DNA of 64,000 nucleotides, taken from assembly GCF_030913365.1 (NCBI RefSeq), contig NZ_CP133160.1:3448001-3512000 (forward strand), read 5' to 3'. Shown here piece after piece: positions 8,016 to 18,429 of this stretch. A program made the position numbers and the translations under genes. Origin of the DNA: Stenotrophomonas sp. 24(2023). Its GTDB lineage: Bacteria > Pseudomonadota > Gammaproteobacteria > Xanthomonadales > Xanthomonadaceae. Each line of letters opens with the position of its first letter. The first letter of the stretch is position 1. Below the pieces are notes generated by a model. The model was not told where the DNA came from, ran no database searches, and saw only the letters and a list, made by a program, of their open reading frames with translations.

Positions 8016-9359
8016 ATGCGCCGCGCCAACCGTTCGCTCACGCTGGGACTGGCCTGGCGCCTGTTCCTGGCACAGGCGTTTACCGTGCTGTTCGCGGTGC
8101 TGGCGCTGATCATCAACTGGGGCGACAAGGATTCGCTGAACATGGACATGTTCATCGCCGAGGACATGGCGGCGCTGGTGCATGCGCGTGGCAACGGGCT
8201 GGTCCTGGACGAGGCCCGCTGGGCGAAGCTGGATGCACGCGCCAGCGGCAACCTGTGGCTGGTTGCGGTCGATGACCGGGGCCAGTGGTTGCAGCGTGGC
8301 GATGTCCCGGCGGTGCATGCGCCGCTGCTGGCACGCCTGCCGCTGCTGGGGGGCAGCGAGCTGGGCTCGCTGACGCCGCCCTACCTGGATGTGGCGCGGG
8401 TGGTGGTGCGCAGCGACAGCGGGCGGCGCATCACCGTGATGGCCGGCGGCGCGCCGCGGGGCGGCCTGGTCGATGGCGCGCTGATGGTGCTGCGGCTGAT
8501 CGGCCTGTGGTTCTTCCTGCCGTTGATCGGCGTGACGCTGCTGGTCATGCCGACCGTGATCCACCGGGCGATGCGGGGCGTGCGCCGGCTGGCACAGCAG
8601 GCCAAGGAACTGGACATCGCCCAGCCCGGCGCGCAGCTGGAGACCCGCCTGGTATCCAGCGAAGTGGCGCCGCTGGTGGATGCCTTCAACGATGCCATCG
8701 TCAAGGTCCGCCAGGGCTATGCGGCGCGCGACAAGTTCCTGGCCGATGCCGCGCATGAACTGCGCGTGCCGATCGCGGTGGTGCAGGCGCGCCTTGTCCA
8801 GCTGCCGCAGGGCGAACTGAAATCACAGCTGGCCACCGATGTGGCACGCCTGGCCAACGTGGCCGAACACCTGCTGGACCTGCAGCGGCTGGATCGTGGC
8901 GGCAGTGCGTTGCAGCGGGTCGATCTGGCGCTGGTGGCACGCGAAGCGGCGGCCGAGCTGGCGCCACTGGTGGTGGGGGCTGGCTATGGATTCGAAGTGG
9001 ATGCGCCCGTGCAGCCGGTCTGGATACACGGCGATGGACTGGCGTTGGGCCGTGTGATCGCCAACCTGGTACACAACGCCATCGTGCACGGCGGCGGGCG
9101 CGGGATCATCCGCGTCACCCTGGACGGCCAGGGGGTACTGGAAGTGTCCGACCAGGGGGACGGCGTGCCGGTCGGTGACCGCGAAGCCATTTTCGAGCCC
9201 TTCCATCGCCTGCGTGCCGCCGGCAGTGGCAGTGGCCTGGGCCTGCACCTGGTGAAGGAGATCGTCCAGCACCACGGGGGATCGGTCAGCGTTGGCGAAG
9301 CGGCCGGCGGTGGGGCCAGCTTCCGCATCAGCTTCCACCGTCCGGGCGTACGCCGCTGA
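8016..9359 (+). CDS. Sensor histidine kinase
   Basis: The 447-residue product has two membrane segments around a short periplasmic loop (about 35-150), a HAMP-like linker, and the dimerisation box LADAAHELRVPIAVVQ with phospho-accepting H247. The catalytic ATPase domain shows the N box (NLVHNAIVHGG), DQGDGVP and GSGLGLHLVKEI. It partners the response regulator just upstream. The stimulus is unknown; the periplasmic sensor region is of QseC-like size. Confidence 0.92.
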   Translation: MRRANRSLTLGLAWRLFLAQAFTVLFAVLALIINWGDKDSLNMDMFIAEDMAALVHARGNGLVLDEARWAKLDARASGNLWLVAVDDRGQWLQRGDVPAVHAPLLARLPLLGGSELGSLTPPYLDVARVVVRSDSGRRITVMAGGAPRGGLVDGALMVLRLIGLWFFLPLIGVTLLVMPTVIHRAMRGVRRLAQQAKELDIAQPGAQLETRLVSSEVAPLVDAFNDAIVKVRQGYAARDKFLADAAHELRVPIAVVQARLVQLPQGELKSQLATDVARLANVAEHLLDLQRLDRGGSALQRVDLALVAREAAAELAPLVVGAGYGFEVDAPVQPVWIHGDGLALGRVIANLVHNAIVHGGGRGIIRVTLDGQGVLEVSDQGDGVPVGDREAIFEPFHRLRAAGSGSGLGLHLVKEIVQHHGGSVSVGEAAGGGASFRISFHRPGVRR

Positions 9360-9427
9360 TTCCGCCGACACGATGACGGGCGGGGGCCCGATGGTGCGTG
9401 ACGGTGCCGCGGCCACAGGCTGTGGCG

Positions 9428-11836
9428 ATGCGGTTCTGGTCCTTTCTGCCCCAGGTGAACATCGCTGGCCGCGCCTGCGCGGCGGCGCTGGTGGCCGGTG
9501 CGCTGCTCTGCGTGCAGCTTCCCTGGCTGCTGCCCTGGCCGGCGGGCGCAGGGCTGGTGCTGGCCGGCCTGCCGGGCATGTGCCTGCACTGGCGTGGCCG
9601 CTGGCTGGGCGCGGCCCTGTTCGGCCTGGGGTGGGCCACGGTGCATGCGCACATGGCGTTGCAGGCACAGCTGCCGGCGGGTGATCCACCGCGCAATGTG
9701 CAGGTGATCGGGCAGGTGATGGATCTGCCCCGGCACGGGCCGCAGCACAGCCGCTTCCTGCTGCGCGTGATCCGCTGCGATGCGCTGCCCGCATTGCAGG
9801 GGCGGCGGCTGCAGGTCAGCTGGCACGATCTGTCGCATGGGGCGAGGGGCGGCAGCGCTGGTGATCCATCGGCGGCACGGCGGACGGTGGATGCCGGCGC
9901 CCATTGGCAGCTGCCGCTGCGGGTGCGGCCACCCCGCGGGCGGATCAATCCCGGCGGCATCGACGGCGAGCGGCAGGCCGTGCTGGCCGGCCTTGCCGGC
10001 ACGGCACAGGTACGCCAGGGCCTGGCCCGGCAACAGCAGCCCGCGCAGGGTCTGTCCGCCTGGCGGCAGCGCCTGGCCGCGCGCATCGGCGTGCAGGTGC
10101 CTGCCGGCCAGGCGCGTTTCGTACAGGCCCTGGCGCTGGGCGATACCCGCGGCCTGCAGGCGCAGGACTGGGACGCCCTGCGTGCGCTGGGCCTGACCCA
10201 TCTGATCGCCATTTCCGGTTTCCATGTCGGGCTGGTGGCGGGGTTCGCCGCGTTGCTCGTCCAGCTGCCATGGCGGCTGTGGCCGGCATTGCCACGCCGA
10301 TGGCCACGGCCGCAGGTCGCGGCCGTCGCGGCGGCGGTGGGGGGCGCCGGGTATGCGCTGCTGGCAGGGGCGGAACTGCCGACCCTGCGGACCGCCGCGA
10401 TGATCGCCCTGGTGGCGCTGGCCCGCGCTGGGCGCCGGCCGCTGGCGGTGGGGCAGGCGTTGGCCCTGGCCGCCATCGGCATGGTACTGGCCGCCCCCCT
10501 GTCGGTGCTGGCGGCCGGCTTCTGGCTCAGCTTCGGCGGTGTGCTGTGGCTGCTGTGGTGCCTGTCCGGGCCCGGCGCCCGGGGCCTGCTGGCCACGCTG
10601 CGCAGCTTCCTGGCGGCACAGGGTGTGGCCAGCCTGGCCCTGTTGCCGCTCACGGTCGCCCTGTTCGGCCAGGCATCGCTGTGGGGGCCGCTGGTCAACC
10701 TGCCGGTGATCCCCTGGTGGAGCCTGGTGGTGGTGCCGCTGGCCCTGCTGGGGACGGGCCTGGAGGCGGTATGGCCGGGGTTGGGCCAGGGCGTGCTGCA
10801 GCTGGCTGCGACGGCCTTCGATGCCAGCTGGCGGGCGCTGCTGCCGCTGGCCCGGCACAGCGGCAGCGTGTGGTGGCTGCCGCAGGCCCCCGGCTGGGCC
10901 GTACCGCTGGCACTGGCCGGGGTGTTCTGGGCGTTGCTGCCGCGCGGAGCGGGTGGCGCGCTGGCCGCCCCGCTGCTGTGCCTGCCGCTGCTGTGGCCGC
11001 CCCGTGATCGCCCCGCGCCTGGCGCACTGGCGCTGCTGGTGGTCGATGCGGGGCAGGGGACAGCGGTGCTGGTGCGCACCGCACGCCATGCGCTGTGGTA
11101 CGACCTGGGCCCACCGGGCGAGGACCCGGCCGGGCGCCTGCTGCGGCCGGTGGCGCAGGCGCTCGGGCAGGGGCCACCGCAGCGGCTGCTGCTCAGCCAC
11201 GCCGATGCCGACCATGCAGGTGGACTGCCGAGTGCGCGGCAGCAATGGCCGCAGGCATCGGTCCTGGCGCCGCCGGGTGCGGGCGTGCCGGGGGCGGAGG
11301 CCTGTCAGCAGGGCCTGCGCTGGCGCTGGGATGGCGTCGACTTCCAGGTACTGCACCCACTGCCGGCCGGCCCCTATACCGGCAACGAAAGCAGCTGCGT
11401 GCTGCGCATCCAGACGGCCCACGGCAGCGTGCTGCTGGCCGGCGACATCGGTCATGCCAGCGAGCGCCGGCTGCTGCAGGCCATGCCCGATGCGCTGGCG
11501 GCGCGCGTGGTGCTGGTCCCCCATCACGGCAGTGCCGGTTCATCCAGCCCTGCATTCGTACAGGCGGTCGCACCGCAGCTGGCGCTGGTCTCGGCCGGGC
11601 ATGGCAACCGTTTCGGGCACCCCCGCCTGCCGGTGGTGCAGCGCTGGCAGGCGGCCGGCGCGGAAGTGCTGTCCACCGCCGATGCGGGTGCGATTCACGT
11701 CTGGCTTGGCGTGCAAGGGCTGCAGGTGCGTGAGCAGCGCGTGTACAGCGCCCGTTGGTGGGATGCCGTGGGGCGGGCGCGGGCGGCTGCTATCCTATCG
11801 GCGAACGAACATGCGGCCACTGGGCCGGAGGGTTGA
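9428..11836 (+). CDS. comEC: ComEC/Rec2 DNA-uptake channel
   Basis: The 802-residue product has an N-terminal hydrophobic DUF4131-type region and a multi-helix Competence domain (for example LGLTHLIAISGFHVGLVAG and AGAELPTLRTAAM). A C-terminal metallo-beta-lactamase-like domain carries SHADADHAGG (H591, D593, D595, H596). ComEC carries single-stranded DNA across the inner membrane during natural transformation. An alternative GTG start at 9398 adds 10 residues. exbB starts 4 bp after the stop, so this gene heads a long plus-strand series. Confidence 0.95.
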   Translation: MRFWSFLPQVNIAGRACAAALVAGALLCVQLPWLLPWPAGAGLVLAGLPGMCLHWRGRWLGAALFGLGWATVHAHMALQAQLPAGDPPRNVQVIGQVMDLPRHGPQHSRFLLRVIRCDALPALQGRRLQVSWHDLSHGARGGSAGDPSAARRTVDAGAHWQLPLRVRPPRGRINPGGIDGERQAVLAGLAGTAQVRQGLARQQQPAQGLSAWRQRLAARIGVQVPAGQARFVQALALGDTRGLQAQDWDALRALGLTHLIAISGFHVGLVAGFAALLVQLPWRLWPALPRRWPRPQVAAVAAAVGGAGYALLAGAELPTLRTAAMIALVALARAGRRPLAVGQALALAAIGMVLAAPLSVLAAGFWLSFGGVLWLLWCLSGPGARGLLATLRSFLAAQGVASLALLPLTVALFGQASLWGPLVNLPVIPWWSLVVVPLALLGTGLEAVWPGLGQGVLQLAATAFDASWRALLPLARHSGSVWWLPQAPGWAVPLALAGVFWALLPRGAGGALAAPLLCLPLLWPPRDRPAPGALALLVVDAGQGTAVLVRTARHALWYDLGPPGEDPAGRLLRPVAQALGQGPPQRLLLSHADADHAGGLPSARQQWPQASVLAPPGAGVPGAEACQQGLRWRWDGVDFQVLHPLPAGPYTGNESSCVLRIQTAHGSVLLAGDIGHASERRLLQAMPDALAARVVLVPHHGSAGSSSPAFVQAVAPQLALVSAGHGNRFGHPRLPVVQRWQAAGAEVLSTADAGAIHVWLGVQGLQVREQRVYSARWWDAVGRARAAAILSANEHAATGPEG

Positions 11837-11839
11837 AAC

Positions 11840-12499
11840 GTGTGGGAACTGGTCAAGGCCGGTGGCTGGCCGATGGTGCCGCTGCTGCTGTTGGGCGTAC
11901 TGGCTTTGGCGATCGTCCTGGAGCGTTTCTGGTCACTGCGCCGCAACGAGGTGCTGCCGCCTGGCCTGGGCCAGGAAGTGCGCAACTGGGCCGCGCGCGG
12001 CAAGCTTGACCCGGCCCACCTGCAGAGCCTGCGCGCGAATTCGCCGCTGGGTGCCCTGCTGGCGGCGGCGCTGGAAGCACGCAACCGCCCGCGTGACCAG
12101 ATCCGTGAACGCATCGAAGACACCGGCCGCCACCTCGTGCATCGCATGGAGCGCTTCCTCAACGCGCTGGGCACCATCGCCTCGGCGGGCCCGCTGCTGG
12201 GCCTGCTGGGTACGGTGGTCGGCATGATCCAGATGTTCCTGGGCATCCTCGACCATGGCGTGGGTGACGTGAACCAGCTGGCCGGCGGCATCGGCAAGGC
12301 GCTGGTGTGCACGGCCACGGGCATGATCGTGGCCATCCCCGCGCTGATGTTCCATCGCTATTTCAAGGGCCGCATCCAGGGCTACGTGATCGAGATGGAG
12401 CAGGAGGCCACGGCGCTGATGGATGCCCTGGACGGGCGCCCCGGCGTGATGAACCCGGTGGCCCGTACGGCCCCGGCCGCCGCTCCGGCCAAGGCCTGA
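11840..12499 (+). CDS. exbB: ExbB/TolQ-type proton channel subunit
   Basis: The 219-residue product has three membrane helices, including the conserved SAGPLLGLLGTVVGMIQMF and GIGKALVCTATGMIVAIPAL segments of the MotA/TolQ/ExbB family. It forms a proton-driven motor with ExbD that energises an outer-membrane or periplasmic partner through TonB/TolA-like proteins. The start is GTG (MWELVKAGG), 4 bp after comEC. It is followed by exbD. Confidence 0.93.
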   Translation: MWELVKAGGWPMVPLLLLGVLALAIVLERFWSLRRNEVLPPGLGQEVRNWAARGKLDPAHLQSLRANSPLGALLAAALEARNRPRDQIRERIEDTGRHLVHRMERFLNALGTIASAGPLLGLLGTVVGMIQMFLGILDHGVGDVNQLAGGIGKALVCTATGMIVAIPALMFHRYFKGRIQGYVIEMEQEATALMDALDGRPGVMNPVARTAPAAAPAKA

Positions 12500-12502
12500 G
12501 CG

Positions 12503-12925
12503 ATGCGCATCGGCAACGACCGTGCCCAGGATGAGCCGCATATCGACCTGGTGCCGCTGATCGACGTCATCTTGGTGCTGATCATCTTCTTCGTGGTCAC
12601 CACCACCTTCGACGCCCGTTCCACCCTCCAGGTGCAGCTGCCCACTGCCAGCCAGCAGGACAGCAACATGCCGCCGCGTTCGCTGAGCGTGCTGATCAAC
12701 GCCGAAGGGCGGTACTTCATCAACGACCAGGAAGTGCTGCGCAGCGACGTCGAATCGGTCAAGCAGACCATCGCTGCCGTCGCCGGCAACGACCGTGAAC
12801 AGACCGTGCTGCTGCGCGCCGATGCGCGCACGCCCTACCAGGCCGTGGTGACCGCGCAGGATGCGCTGGGCCAGCTCGGTTTCCGCCGTATCGCCATTGC
12901 TACCGCGCCAGAGGTGCGTCCATGA
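12503..12925 (+). CDS. exbD: ExbD/TolR-type motor subunit
   Basis: The 140-residue product has one N-terminal membrane helix with the conserved proton-carrying aspartate in HIDLVPLIDVILVLIIFF. A periplasmic domain ends in DALGQLGFRRIAIAT. It pairs with the ExbB product 3 bp upstream. It overlaps msbA by 4 bp (ATGA). An exbBD pair ahead of msbA-lpxK is a known arrangement in gammaproteobacteria. Confidence 0.94.
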   Translation: MRIGNDRAQDEPHIDLVPLIDVILVLIIFFVVTTTFDARSTLQVQLPTASQQDSNMPPRSLSVLINAEGRYFINDQEVLRSDVESVKQTIAAVAGNDREQTVLLRADARTPYQAVVTAQDALGQLGFRRIAIATAPEVRP

Positions 12926-14670
12926 GTTCCAACCACGCCCCCGTCTGGCCCATCTACAAGCGCCTGCTCGGCTATACCCGCGCCTATTGGGTCTTCATGA
13001 CCTTCGCCCTGGTGGCGATGGTGGTGGAGGCCACGGCCGGTTACTTCTTCACCAAGCTGATGGACCCGCTGGTCAACCGCGGCTTCGTCAACCCCGAACC
13101 GGGCATGGCCGTGGTGCTGCCACTGACCATCCTGGGCCTGTTCCTGATGCGCAGCGCGGCCACCTTCGTCGGTGACTACACCATGGCCCGTACAGGCCGC
13201 AGCGTGGTGCGCGATCTGCGCGAGCAGGTGCTCAACAAGTACCTGCACCTGCCGTCCTCGCATTTCGACACCGAATCGACGCCGGTGATGGTCAGCCGGC
13301 TCAACTTCGACACCGAGCAGGTCACCCAGGCCAGCGCCGATGCGCTCAAGACCGTGGTGGCCGATACGCTCACCATCATCTACATGCTGGCCGTGATGCT
13401 GCAGATGAGCGTCAAGGTGACCGTGGCGATGCTGGTGGTGGTGCCGCTGATCGGCGTCATCGTGTCGTATGTGGGCAAGCGCTACCGCCGCATCAGCCGG
13501 GGCATCCAGGATGGCATGGGCAGCATGGCCGCCACGGCCGAGCAGTCGCTTTCGGCACAGCAGGAAGTGAAGGTGCACGGTACCCAGCAGCTGGAAATGG
13601 GCCGCTATGCACGGCTGGCCAACCGCATGCTCGGGCTGAACATGAAGGTCGAAGTGACGCGTGCGGCCGCCTCCAGCGTGGTGCAGTTCCTGGCCGCGCT
13701 GGCGCTGGCGGTGATCGTGTGGGTATCCACCCGCGAAGCACTGGCCGGCCGCCTCAACGCCGGCCAGTTCATGGCACTGATGACCTCGATGATGGCCATC
13801 ATTCCCTCGCTGCGCCGCCTGACCAGCGTACAGACCTCCATTTCCCGTGGCGTTGCCGCGGCCGAGCGCCTGTTCTCGATCCTGGACCTGCCGGTCGAGC
13901 GCGACCAGGGCGCCCAGCGCGTGCAGCGCGTGCGTGGCGAACTGGCCTTCGACCACGTGATGCTGCGCTACCGTGAAGACACCGGCATCGCGCTGGATGA
14001 CATCAGCTTCGTCGCACGGCCGGGTACGGTGACCGCCATCGTCGGCCGCTCCGGCAGTGGCAAGACCAGCCTGATCCGGCTGGTGCCGCGCTTCTATGAA
14101 CCCAGTGGTGGCCGCATCACCCTCGATGGCGTAGCCCTGGACGACTACCCGCTGGCCGACCTGCGGCGGCAGGTGGCGATGGTCGGGCAGAAGGTCATGC
14201 TGTTCGATGACACCATCGCCGCCAACATCGCCTATGGCATGGACGCGACCGATGCACAGATCCGTGCGGCGGCCGAGGCGGCCAACGCCTGGGAATTCAT
14301 CGAGCGGATGCCGCAGCAGCTGCAGACCCCGGTGGGCGAGAACGGTGCACTGCTGTCCGGCGGCCAGCGCCAGCGCCTGGCGATCGCCCGCGCGATCCTG
14401 CGCGACGCGCCGATCCTGATCCTGGACGAGGCCACTGCAGCGCTGGACAACGAATCCGAGCGCCTGGTGCAGGATGCCCTGCAGCGGCTGATGCCCGAGC
14501 GCACCACGCTGGTCATCGCCCATCGCCTGTCCACCATCGAGCATGCCGACCAGGTGCTGGTGATGGACCATGGCCGCATCGTCGAGCGCGGAACCCATGA
14601 AGAGCTGCTCGCGCTGGGCGGCCTGTACCAGCACCTGCACAAGATGCAGTTCCGCGAAAGGCAGGGCTGA
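12922..14670 (+). CDS. msbA: Lipid A export ATP-binding/permease protein
   Basis: The 582-residue product is a half-transporter with six membrane helices (about 20-310) fused to an ABC ATPase. Walker A is GRSGSGKT (about 374-381), the signature is [14 protein letters not shown] (about 478), and Walker B is [12 protein letters not shown]. MsbA flips core-lipid A across the inner membrane. The identification rests on the family match and on lpxK and kdsB lying directly downstream. Confidence 0.95.
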   Translation: MSSNHAPVWPIYKRLLGYTRAYWVFMTFALVAMVVEATAGYFFTKLMDPLVNRGFVNPEPGMAVVLPLTILGLFLMRSAATFVGDYTMARTGRSVVRDLREQVLNKYLHLPSSHFDTESTPVMVSRLNFDTEQVTQASADALKTVVADTLTIIYMLAVMLQMSVKVTVAMLVVVPLIGVIVSYVGKRYRRISRGIQDGMGSMAATAEQSLSAQQEVKVHGTQQLEMGRYARLANRMLGLNMKVEVTRAAASSVVQFLAALALAVIVWVSTREALAGRLNAGQFMALMTSMMAIIPSLRRLTSVQTSISRGVAAAERLFSILDLPVERDQGAQRVQRVRGELAFDHVMLRYREDTGIALDDISFVARPGTVTAIVGRSGSGKTSLIRLVPRFYEPSGGRITLDGVALDDYPLADLRRQVAMVGQKVMLFDDTIAANIAYGMDATDAQIRAAAEAANAWEFIERMPQQLQTPVGENGALLSGGQRQRLAIARAILRDAPILILDEATAALDNESERLVQDALQRLMPERTTLVIAHRLSTIEHADQVLVMDHGRIVERGTHEELLALGGLYQHLHKMQFRERQG

Positions 14671-15689
14671 TGGCAGGCAAGGGCACGCAGACTCCGTCGT
14701 ACTGGTATGACGGCAGCCCGGTTCCGTGGCCGATGCGCCTGCTGGTGCCGCTGTACGCGGCGGTGGCCGGCCTGCGCCGGCGTCTGTACCAGCGTGGCTG
14801 GCGCAAACGGCACGTGCTGCCGGTACCGGTCATCGTGGTCGGCAACATCACCGCCGGCGGCACCGGCAAGACACCGCTGACCATCGCGCTGGTGAACCGG
14901 CTGCGCGAGGCGGGCTGGAAGCCGGGCGTGGCCAGCCGTGGCTACGGCCGCGAGGATGCCGGCAGCGCGCGCTGGGTGGAGGCGGACACGCCGACCGCAC
15001 TGGGCGGCGACGAGCCGGTGCTGATCGCCTGGAAGACCGGCGTGCCGGTGCGCGTGGATGCTGATCGCGTGGCGGCCGGCAAGGCGCTGGCCGCCGCGGG
15101 CTGCGATGTCATCATCTGCGACGACGGCCTGCAGCACTATCGCCTGGCCCGCGACATCGAGATCGAGGTGGTGGACGCGCAGCGCCGCTACGGCAACGGG
15201 CGGCTGCTGCCGGCCGGGCCGCTGCGTGAGCCCGTCAGCCGTGCTGCCGAATGCGATTTCCGCGTGGTCAACCTGGGCCAGGCCAGTGATGATGCGGCGG
15301 TCAACGCCTGCGGCTTCGGCCAGTGGCCGCTGTCGTTGCACATCGACAGCGCGCAGCCGCTGGCCGGTGGCCGCGCCCGTGCGCTGGCCAGCTTTGCCGG
15401 CCAGCGCGTGCATGCCGTGGCGGGCATCGCCCACCCGCAGCGCTTCTTCGACATGCTGCGTGCGCGCGGCATCGGCGTGGTGCCGCATGCCTTCGCCGAC
15501 CACCAGGCCTACCAGCCGGAGGATCTGGCCTTCGGCAGCCAGCTGCCGGTGCTGATGACCGAAAAGGACGCGGTGAAATGCCGTGCCTTCGCCAACGACT
15601 GGCAGTACGCGGTGCCATTGCGTGCCGAACTGCCGGCCGCGTTCTGGGTGGCCTTGACCGACCGCCTGGACAAGCTGCGCCCGAACTGA
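14670..15689 (+). CDS. lpxK: Tetraacyldisaccharide 4'-kinase
   Basis: The 339-residue product has the LpxK hallmark P-loop [12 protein letters not shown] (about 58-69), preceded by a membrane-associating N-terminus. Other family segments are [16 protein letters not shown], the catalytic-type [20 protein letters not shown], and MTEKDAVKC near the end. It phosphorylates the lipid A disaccharide precursor. Its ATG overlaps the msbA stop by one base, so the two are translationally coupled. Confidence 0.96.
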   Translation: MAGKGTQTPSYWYDGSPVPWPMRLLVPLYAAVAGLRRRLYQRGWRKRHVLPVPVIVVGNITAGGTGKTPLTIALVNRLREAGWKPGVASRGYGREDAGSARWVEADTPTALGGDEPVLIAWKTGVPVRVDADRVAAGKALAAAGCDVIICDDGLQHYRLARDIEIEVVDAQRRYGNGRLLPAGPLREPVSRAAECDFRVVNLGQASDDAAVNACGFGQWPLSLHIDSAQPLAGGRARALASFAGQRVHAVAGIAHPQRFFDMLRARGIGVVPHAFADHQAYQPEDLAFGSQLPVLMTEKDAVKCRAFANDWQYAVPLRAELPAAFWVALTDRLDKLRPN

Positions 15690-15761
15690 GCGGCGGCCAC
15701 GTGCTTGCAAACCGGCGGGGCCGTCCGCATTCCTGTGGTATCGCCTGACGAGTAAGCCCGC

Positions 15762-16535
15762 ATGACCGATTTCGTCGTTGCCATTCCTGCCCGCTACGCG
15801 GCTTCGCGGCTGCCGGGCAAGCCGTTGCGCCTGCTGGGCGGTGAACCCCTGGTGCTGCACGTGGCGCGGCGGGCGCTGCAGGCCGGTGCCCGCCAGGTCT
15901 GGGTGGCCACCGATGATGCCCGCATCGCGCAGGCGCTGGACGGGCTGGCGGAGGTCAACGTGGCGATGACCGCGGCCGATCACGCCTCCGGCACCGACCG
16001 CCTGGCCGAGTGTGCACGCATCGCGGGCTGGTCCGATGACACGGTGGTGGTGAACCTGCAGGGCGATGAACCGTTCGCGCCCGCCGCCGGCATTCGTGCC
16101 GTCGCCCAGGCCCTGGTGGAAGGCCACGCGCCGATGTCCACCCTGGCCACGCCGGTGGAGGACGCCGCCACCCTGTTCGATCCCAACGTGGTCAAGCTGG
16201 TCCGCAACGTGCGTGGCGAAGCCCTGTATTTCAGCCGCGCACCGATCGCCTGGCATCGCGATGGCTTCGCCCGCTCGCGCGAGGCATTGCCGGCCGGCCA
16301 CCAGTGGCTGCGCCACATCGGCATCTACGGCTATCGTGCCGGCTTCCTGCAGCAGGTGGCGGCGATGCCGCCGGGTACGCTGGAGCAGATGGAGGCGCTG
16401 GAGCAGCTGCGGGTGCTGGAGGCCGGGTTCGCCATCCAGGTCGCACTGTCGCCGCAGCCGTTCCCGCCGGGCATCGATACGCCGGAAGACCTGGAGCGCG
16501 CCGAAGCGATCCTGCAGGCGCTGGGCCGGGCATGA
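15762..16535 (+). CDS. kdsB: 3-deoxy-manno-octulosonate cytidylyltransferase
   Basis: The 257-residue product starts with the nucleotidyltransferase motif [19 protein letters not shown] and shows [20 protein letters not shown] and a [16 protein letters not shown] segment typical of KdsB. It activates Kdo with CTP for lipopolysaccharide inner-core synthesis. It follows lpxK by 72 bp, in which no gene was seen, and overlaps the phosphatase start by 4 bp. Confidence 0.95.
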   Translation: MTDFVVAIPARYAASRLPGKPLRLLGGEPLVLHVARRALQAGARQVWVATDDARIAQALDGLAEVNVAMTAADHASGTDRLAECARIAGWSDDTVVVNLQGDEPFAPAAGIRAVAQALVEGHAPMSTLATPVEDAATLFDPNVVKLVRNVRGEALYFSRAPIAWHRDGFARSREALPAGHQWLRHIGIYGYRAGFLQQVAAMPPGTLEQMEALEQLRVLEAGFAIQVALSPQPFPPGIDTPEDLERAEAILQALGRA

Positions 16536-17020
16536 AGCTGCTGGTCGTCTGCCTGGGCAACATCTGCCGCTCACCGATGGCCGAAGGTGCGCTGCGCGCG
16601 CGCCTGGCGGCGTCACCGCTGGCCGGGCGTGTCCAGGTCGATTCAGCCGGTACCGGCGACTGGCACGTCGGGCAGCCGCCGGACCCGCGCGCGATCGCCT
16701 GTGCCGCTGGCCACGGGGTGGACATCGCCGGTCTGCGCGCACGCCAGCTGCAGCGGGCGGATTTTGACAGTTTCGACTGGGTGTTGTGTGCCGATGATGC
16801 CAACCTGCGTGATGCCGCACGGTGGGCACCGGCCGCGCGCCGCGAGCGTCTTGCCCTGTACCTGCCCTGGGCCGGTGGCCCGGCCGGGCAGGCCATTCCC
16901 GACCCTTATACCGGCAGCCGGGCGGACTTCGAGCATGTGTGGGCGCTGGTCGATGCCGCCGCCGGGCGCGTTGTGGCACGACTGTTGCATGACGCCGACT
17001 CCGGCATAATCGGGCCATGA
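16532..17020 (+). CDS. Low-molecular-weight protein-tyrosine phosphatase
   Basis: The 162-residue product begins with the P-loop CLGNICRS (C7-x5-R13), the LMW-PTP nucleophile loop, and has the general-acid loop [12 protein letters not shown] near the C-terminus. These enzymes often counter tyrosine kinases of exopolysaccharide export. Here it is embedded by 4-bp overlaps between kdsB and the NHL-repeat gene, so its target may instead be linked to envelope synthesis (inference). Confidence 0.93.
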   Translation: MKLLVVCLGNICRSPMAEGALRARLAASPLAGRVQVDSAGTGDWHVGQPPDPRAIACAAGHGVDIAGLRARQLQRADFDSFDWVLCADDANLRDAARWAPAARRERLALYLPWAGGPAGQAIPDPYTGSRADFEHVWALVDAAAGRVVARLLHDADSGIIGP

Positions 17021-18429
17021 ACGTCCAGCCCGTCCCGGACCTGCCCGAGTTCGCCACCTGGCTCAATGCCACCCCGTCCACCCTGACCGAGCTGCGTGGC
17101 CGTCCGGTCGCGCTGGTATTCGTCAATGCAGCGTCTGCCTGGTGCGCGCAGCGGTTGGCCGAACTCGGCCAATGGCAGTCACGCCACCCCGGCCGCGCGC
17201 ACGTGCTGGTGCTGCAGGTGCCCCGTTTCGATGCCGAGCGTGACCCCGCCGCCAGCCTGAAGCTGCTACGTCGCCAGGGACTGGCCGGCCCGGCCCTGCT
17301 CGATGCCGACTGGGACGGGTGGCGCCGCTTCGGTATCACGGCATGGCCGACGGTCGTGCTGCTGGATGACAAGGGGCGTGAACGCCAGCGCCTGGTCGGC
17401 CTGGGGGCACCGGGCGAACTGGAGCGGGCATTGAATGCCGCCTGTGCCGATGCCGCCCCGGTGCCGATGGCACCACCACGCGAACTGCACCCCGAGCCGC
17501 GGCACGCATTGCGGTTCCCGATGGGGCTGGCGGTGAACACCGAGCGGCTGTACGTGGCCGATGCCGGGCACCATCGCATCCTCGAATGTACCCATGGTGG
17601 GCGGGTGCTGCGCCAGTTCGGGCTGGGCACGGCCGATTTCATGGATGGCGGCCCGGCCGAGGCAGCCTTCCACCGGCCGCAGGCGCTGGCGCTGGAACGC
17701 GAATCGCTGTACGTGGCCGATACCGGAAACCACGCGGTGCGCCGGATCAACCTGCTGACCGGCCAGGTCGATACGCTGTGTGGTAACGGCCGCCCGGGCG
17801 CGCCCAGCGAGGGGCTGGTGCAGGAACCGCGGCGGGCGTCGCTTGACCACCCGCTGGGCCTGGCCGTGGCCGACAACCAGCTGCATATCGCGATGGGCGG
17901 CGACAACCGCATCTGGAGCTACCACCTGGGGCAGCGCAGCCTGAGCTGGCGTGCCGGCAGCGGTGCCATCGACGAACGTGATGGTGGGGGACACCTGGCG
18001 GCCTTCGCGCAGCCGACCGCGCTGGCGGTGGTGCAGCAGGTGCTGTACGTGGCCGACGCACTGGGGTCATCGGTGCGCGCGCTGCAGCTGCGTGGTGACC
18101 TGGTGCAGACGCTGGTAGGGCAGGGGGTGTGGCGCTTCGGCGCCGATGATGGCCCGCGCGCCACCGCCAGCCTGCAGTTCCCGCAGGCGATCGCGCTCAG
18201 CCCGGAAGCACCGCTGCTGTGGATTGCCGACAGTGGCAACGGCCGCCTGCGCACCCTGCGCCTGGGCGGCGGTGACCTGAGTACCGTGGCCCTGCCGCGG
18301 CCGTTGCATGGGCCTGCCGGCCTGGCGGTCGGGGCCGGGGCGGTCTGGATCGCCGAGACCGATGCCCATGCCGTGCTCCGCTACGACCCCGACAGTGGCG
18401 TGCTCAGCGACGTGCCGATCAGCGAATGA
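17017..18429 (+). CDS. Thioredoxin-like domain plus NHL-repeat protein
   Basis: The 470-residue product has an N-terminal thioredoxin/TlpA-like fold (about 1-140) and then a beta-propeller of NHL-like repeats (recurring LYVADAGHHRI, LYVADTGNHAVRRI, LWIADSGNGRLRTL). The layout resembles NHLRC2. The usual CxxC is degenerate: only one cysteine remains (AWCAQ), so redox catalysis is doubtful and a binding role is more likely. No signal peptide was seen, so it is probably cytoplasmic. It overlaps the flanking genes by 4 bp on both sides. Confidence 0.82.
   Translation: MNVQPVPDLPEFATWLNATPSTLTELRGRPVALVFVNAASAWCAQRLAELGQWQSRHPGRAHVLVLQVPRFDAERDPAASLKLLRRQGLAGPALLDADWDGWRRFGITAWPTVVLLDDKGRERQRLVGLGAPGELERALNAACADAAPVPMAPPRELHPEPRHALRFPMGLAVNTERLYVADAGHHRILECTHGGRVLRQFGLGTADFMDGGPAEAAFHRPQALALERESLYVADTGNHAVRRINLLTGQVDTLCGNGRPGAPSEGLVQEPRRASLDHPLGLAVADNQLHIAMGGDNRIWSYHLGQRSLSWRAGSGAIDERDGGGHLAAFAQPTALAVVQQVLYVADALGSSVRALQLRGDLVQTLVGQGVWRFGADDGPRATASLQFPQAIALSPEAPLLWIADSGNGRLRTLRLGGGDLSTVALPRPLHGPAGLAVGAGAVWIAETDAHAVLRYDPDSGVLSDVPISE

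Noticed and set aside
8984..11527. Overlapping minus-strand frames of up to 847 codons across comEC
   Set aside because: Shadow of comEC; composition is Gln/Arg/His/Pro-rich without any domain.
14232..17912. A 1226-codon open frame on the minus strand across msbA, lpxK, kdsB, the phosphatase and the NHL gene
   Set aside because: It is antisense to five overlapping recognised genes, has low-complexity Arg/Ala/Gly composition and no domain; such frames are expected in G+C-rich DNA.
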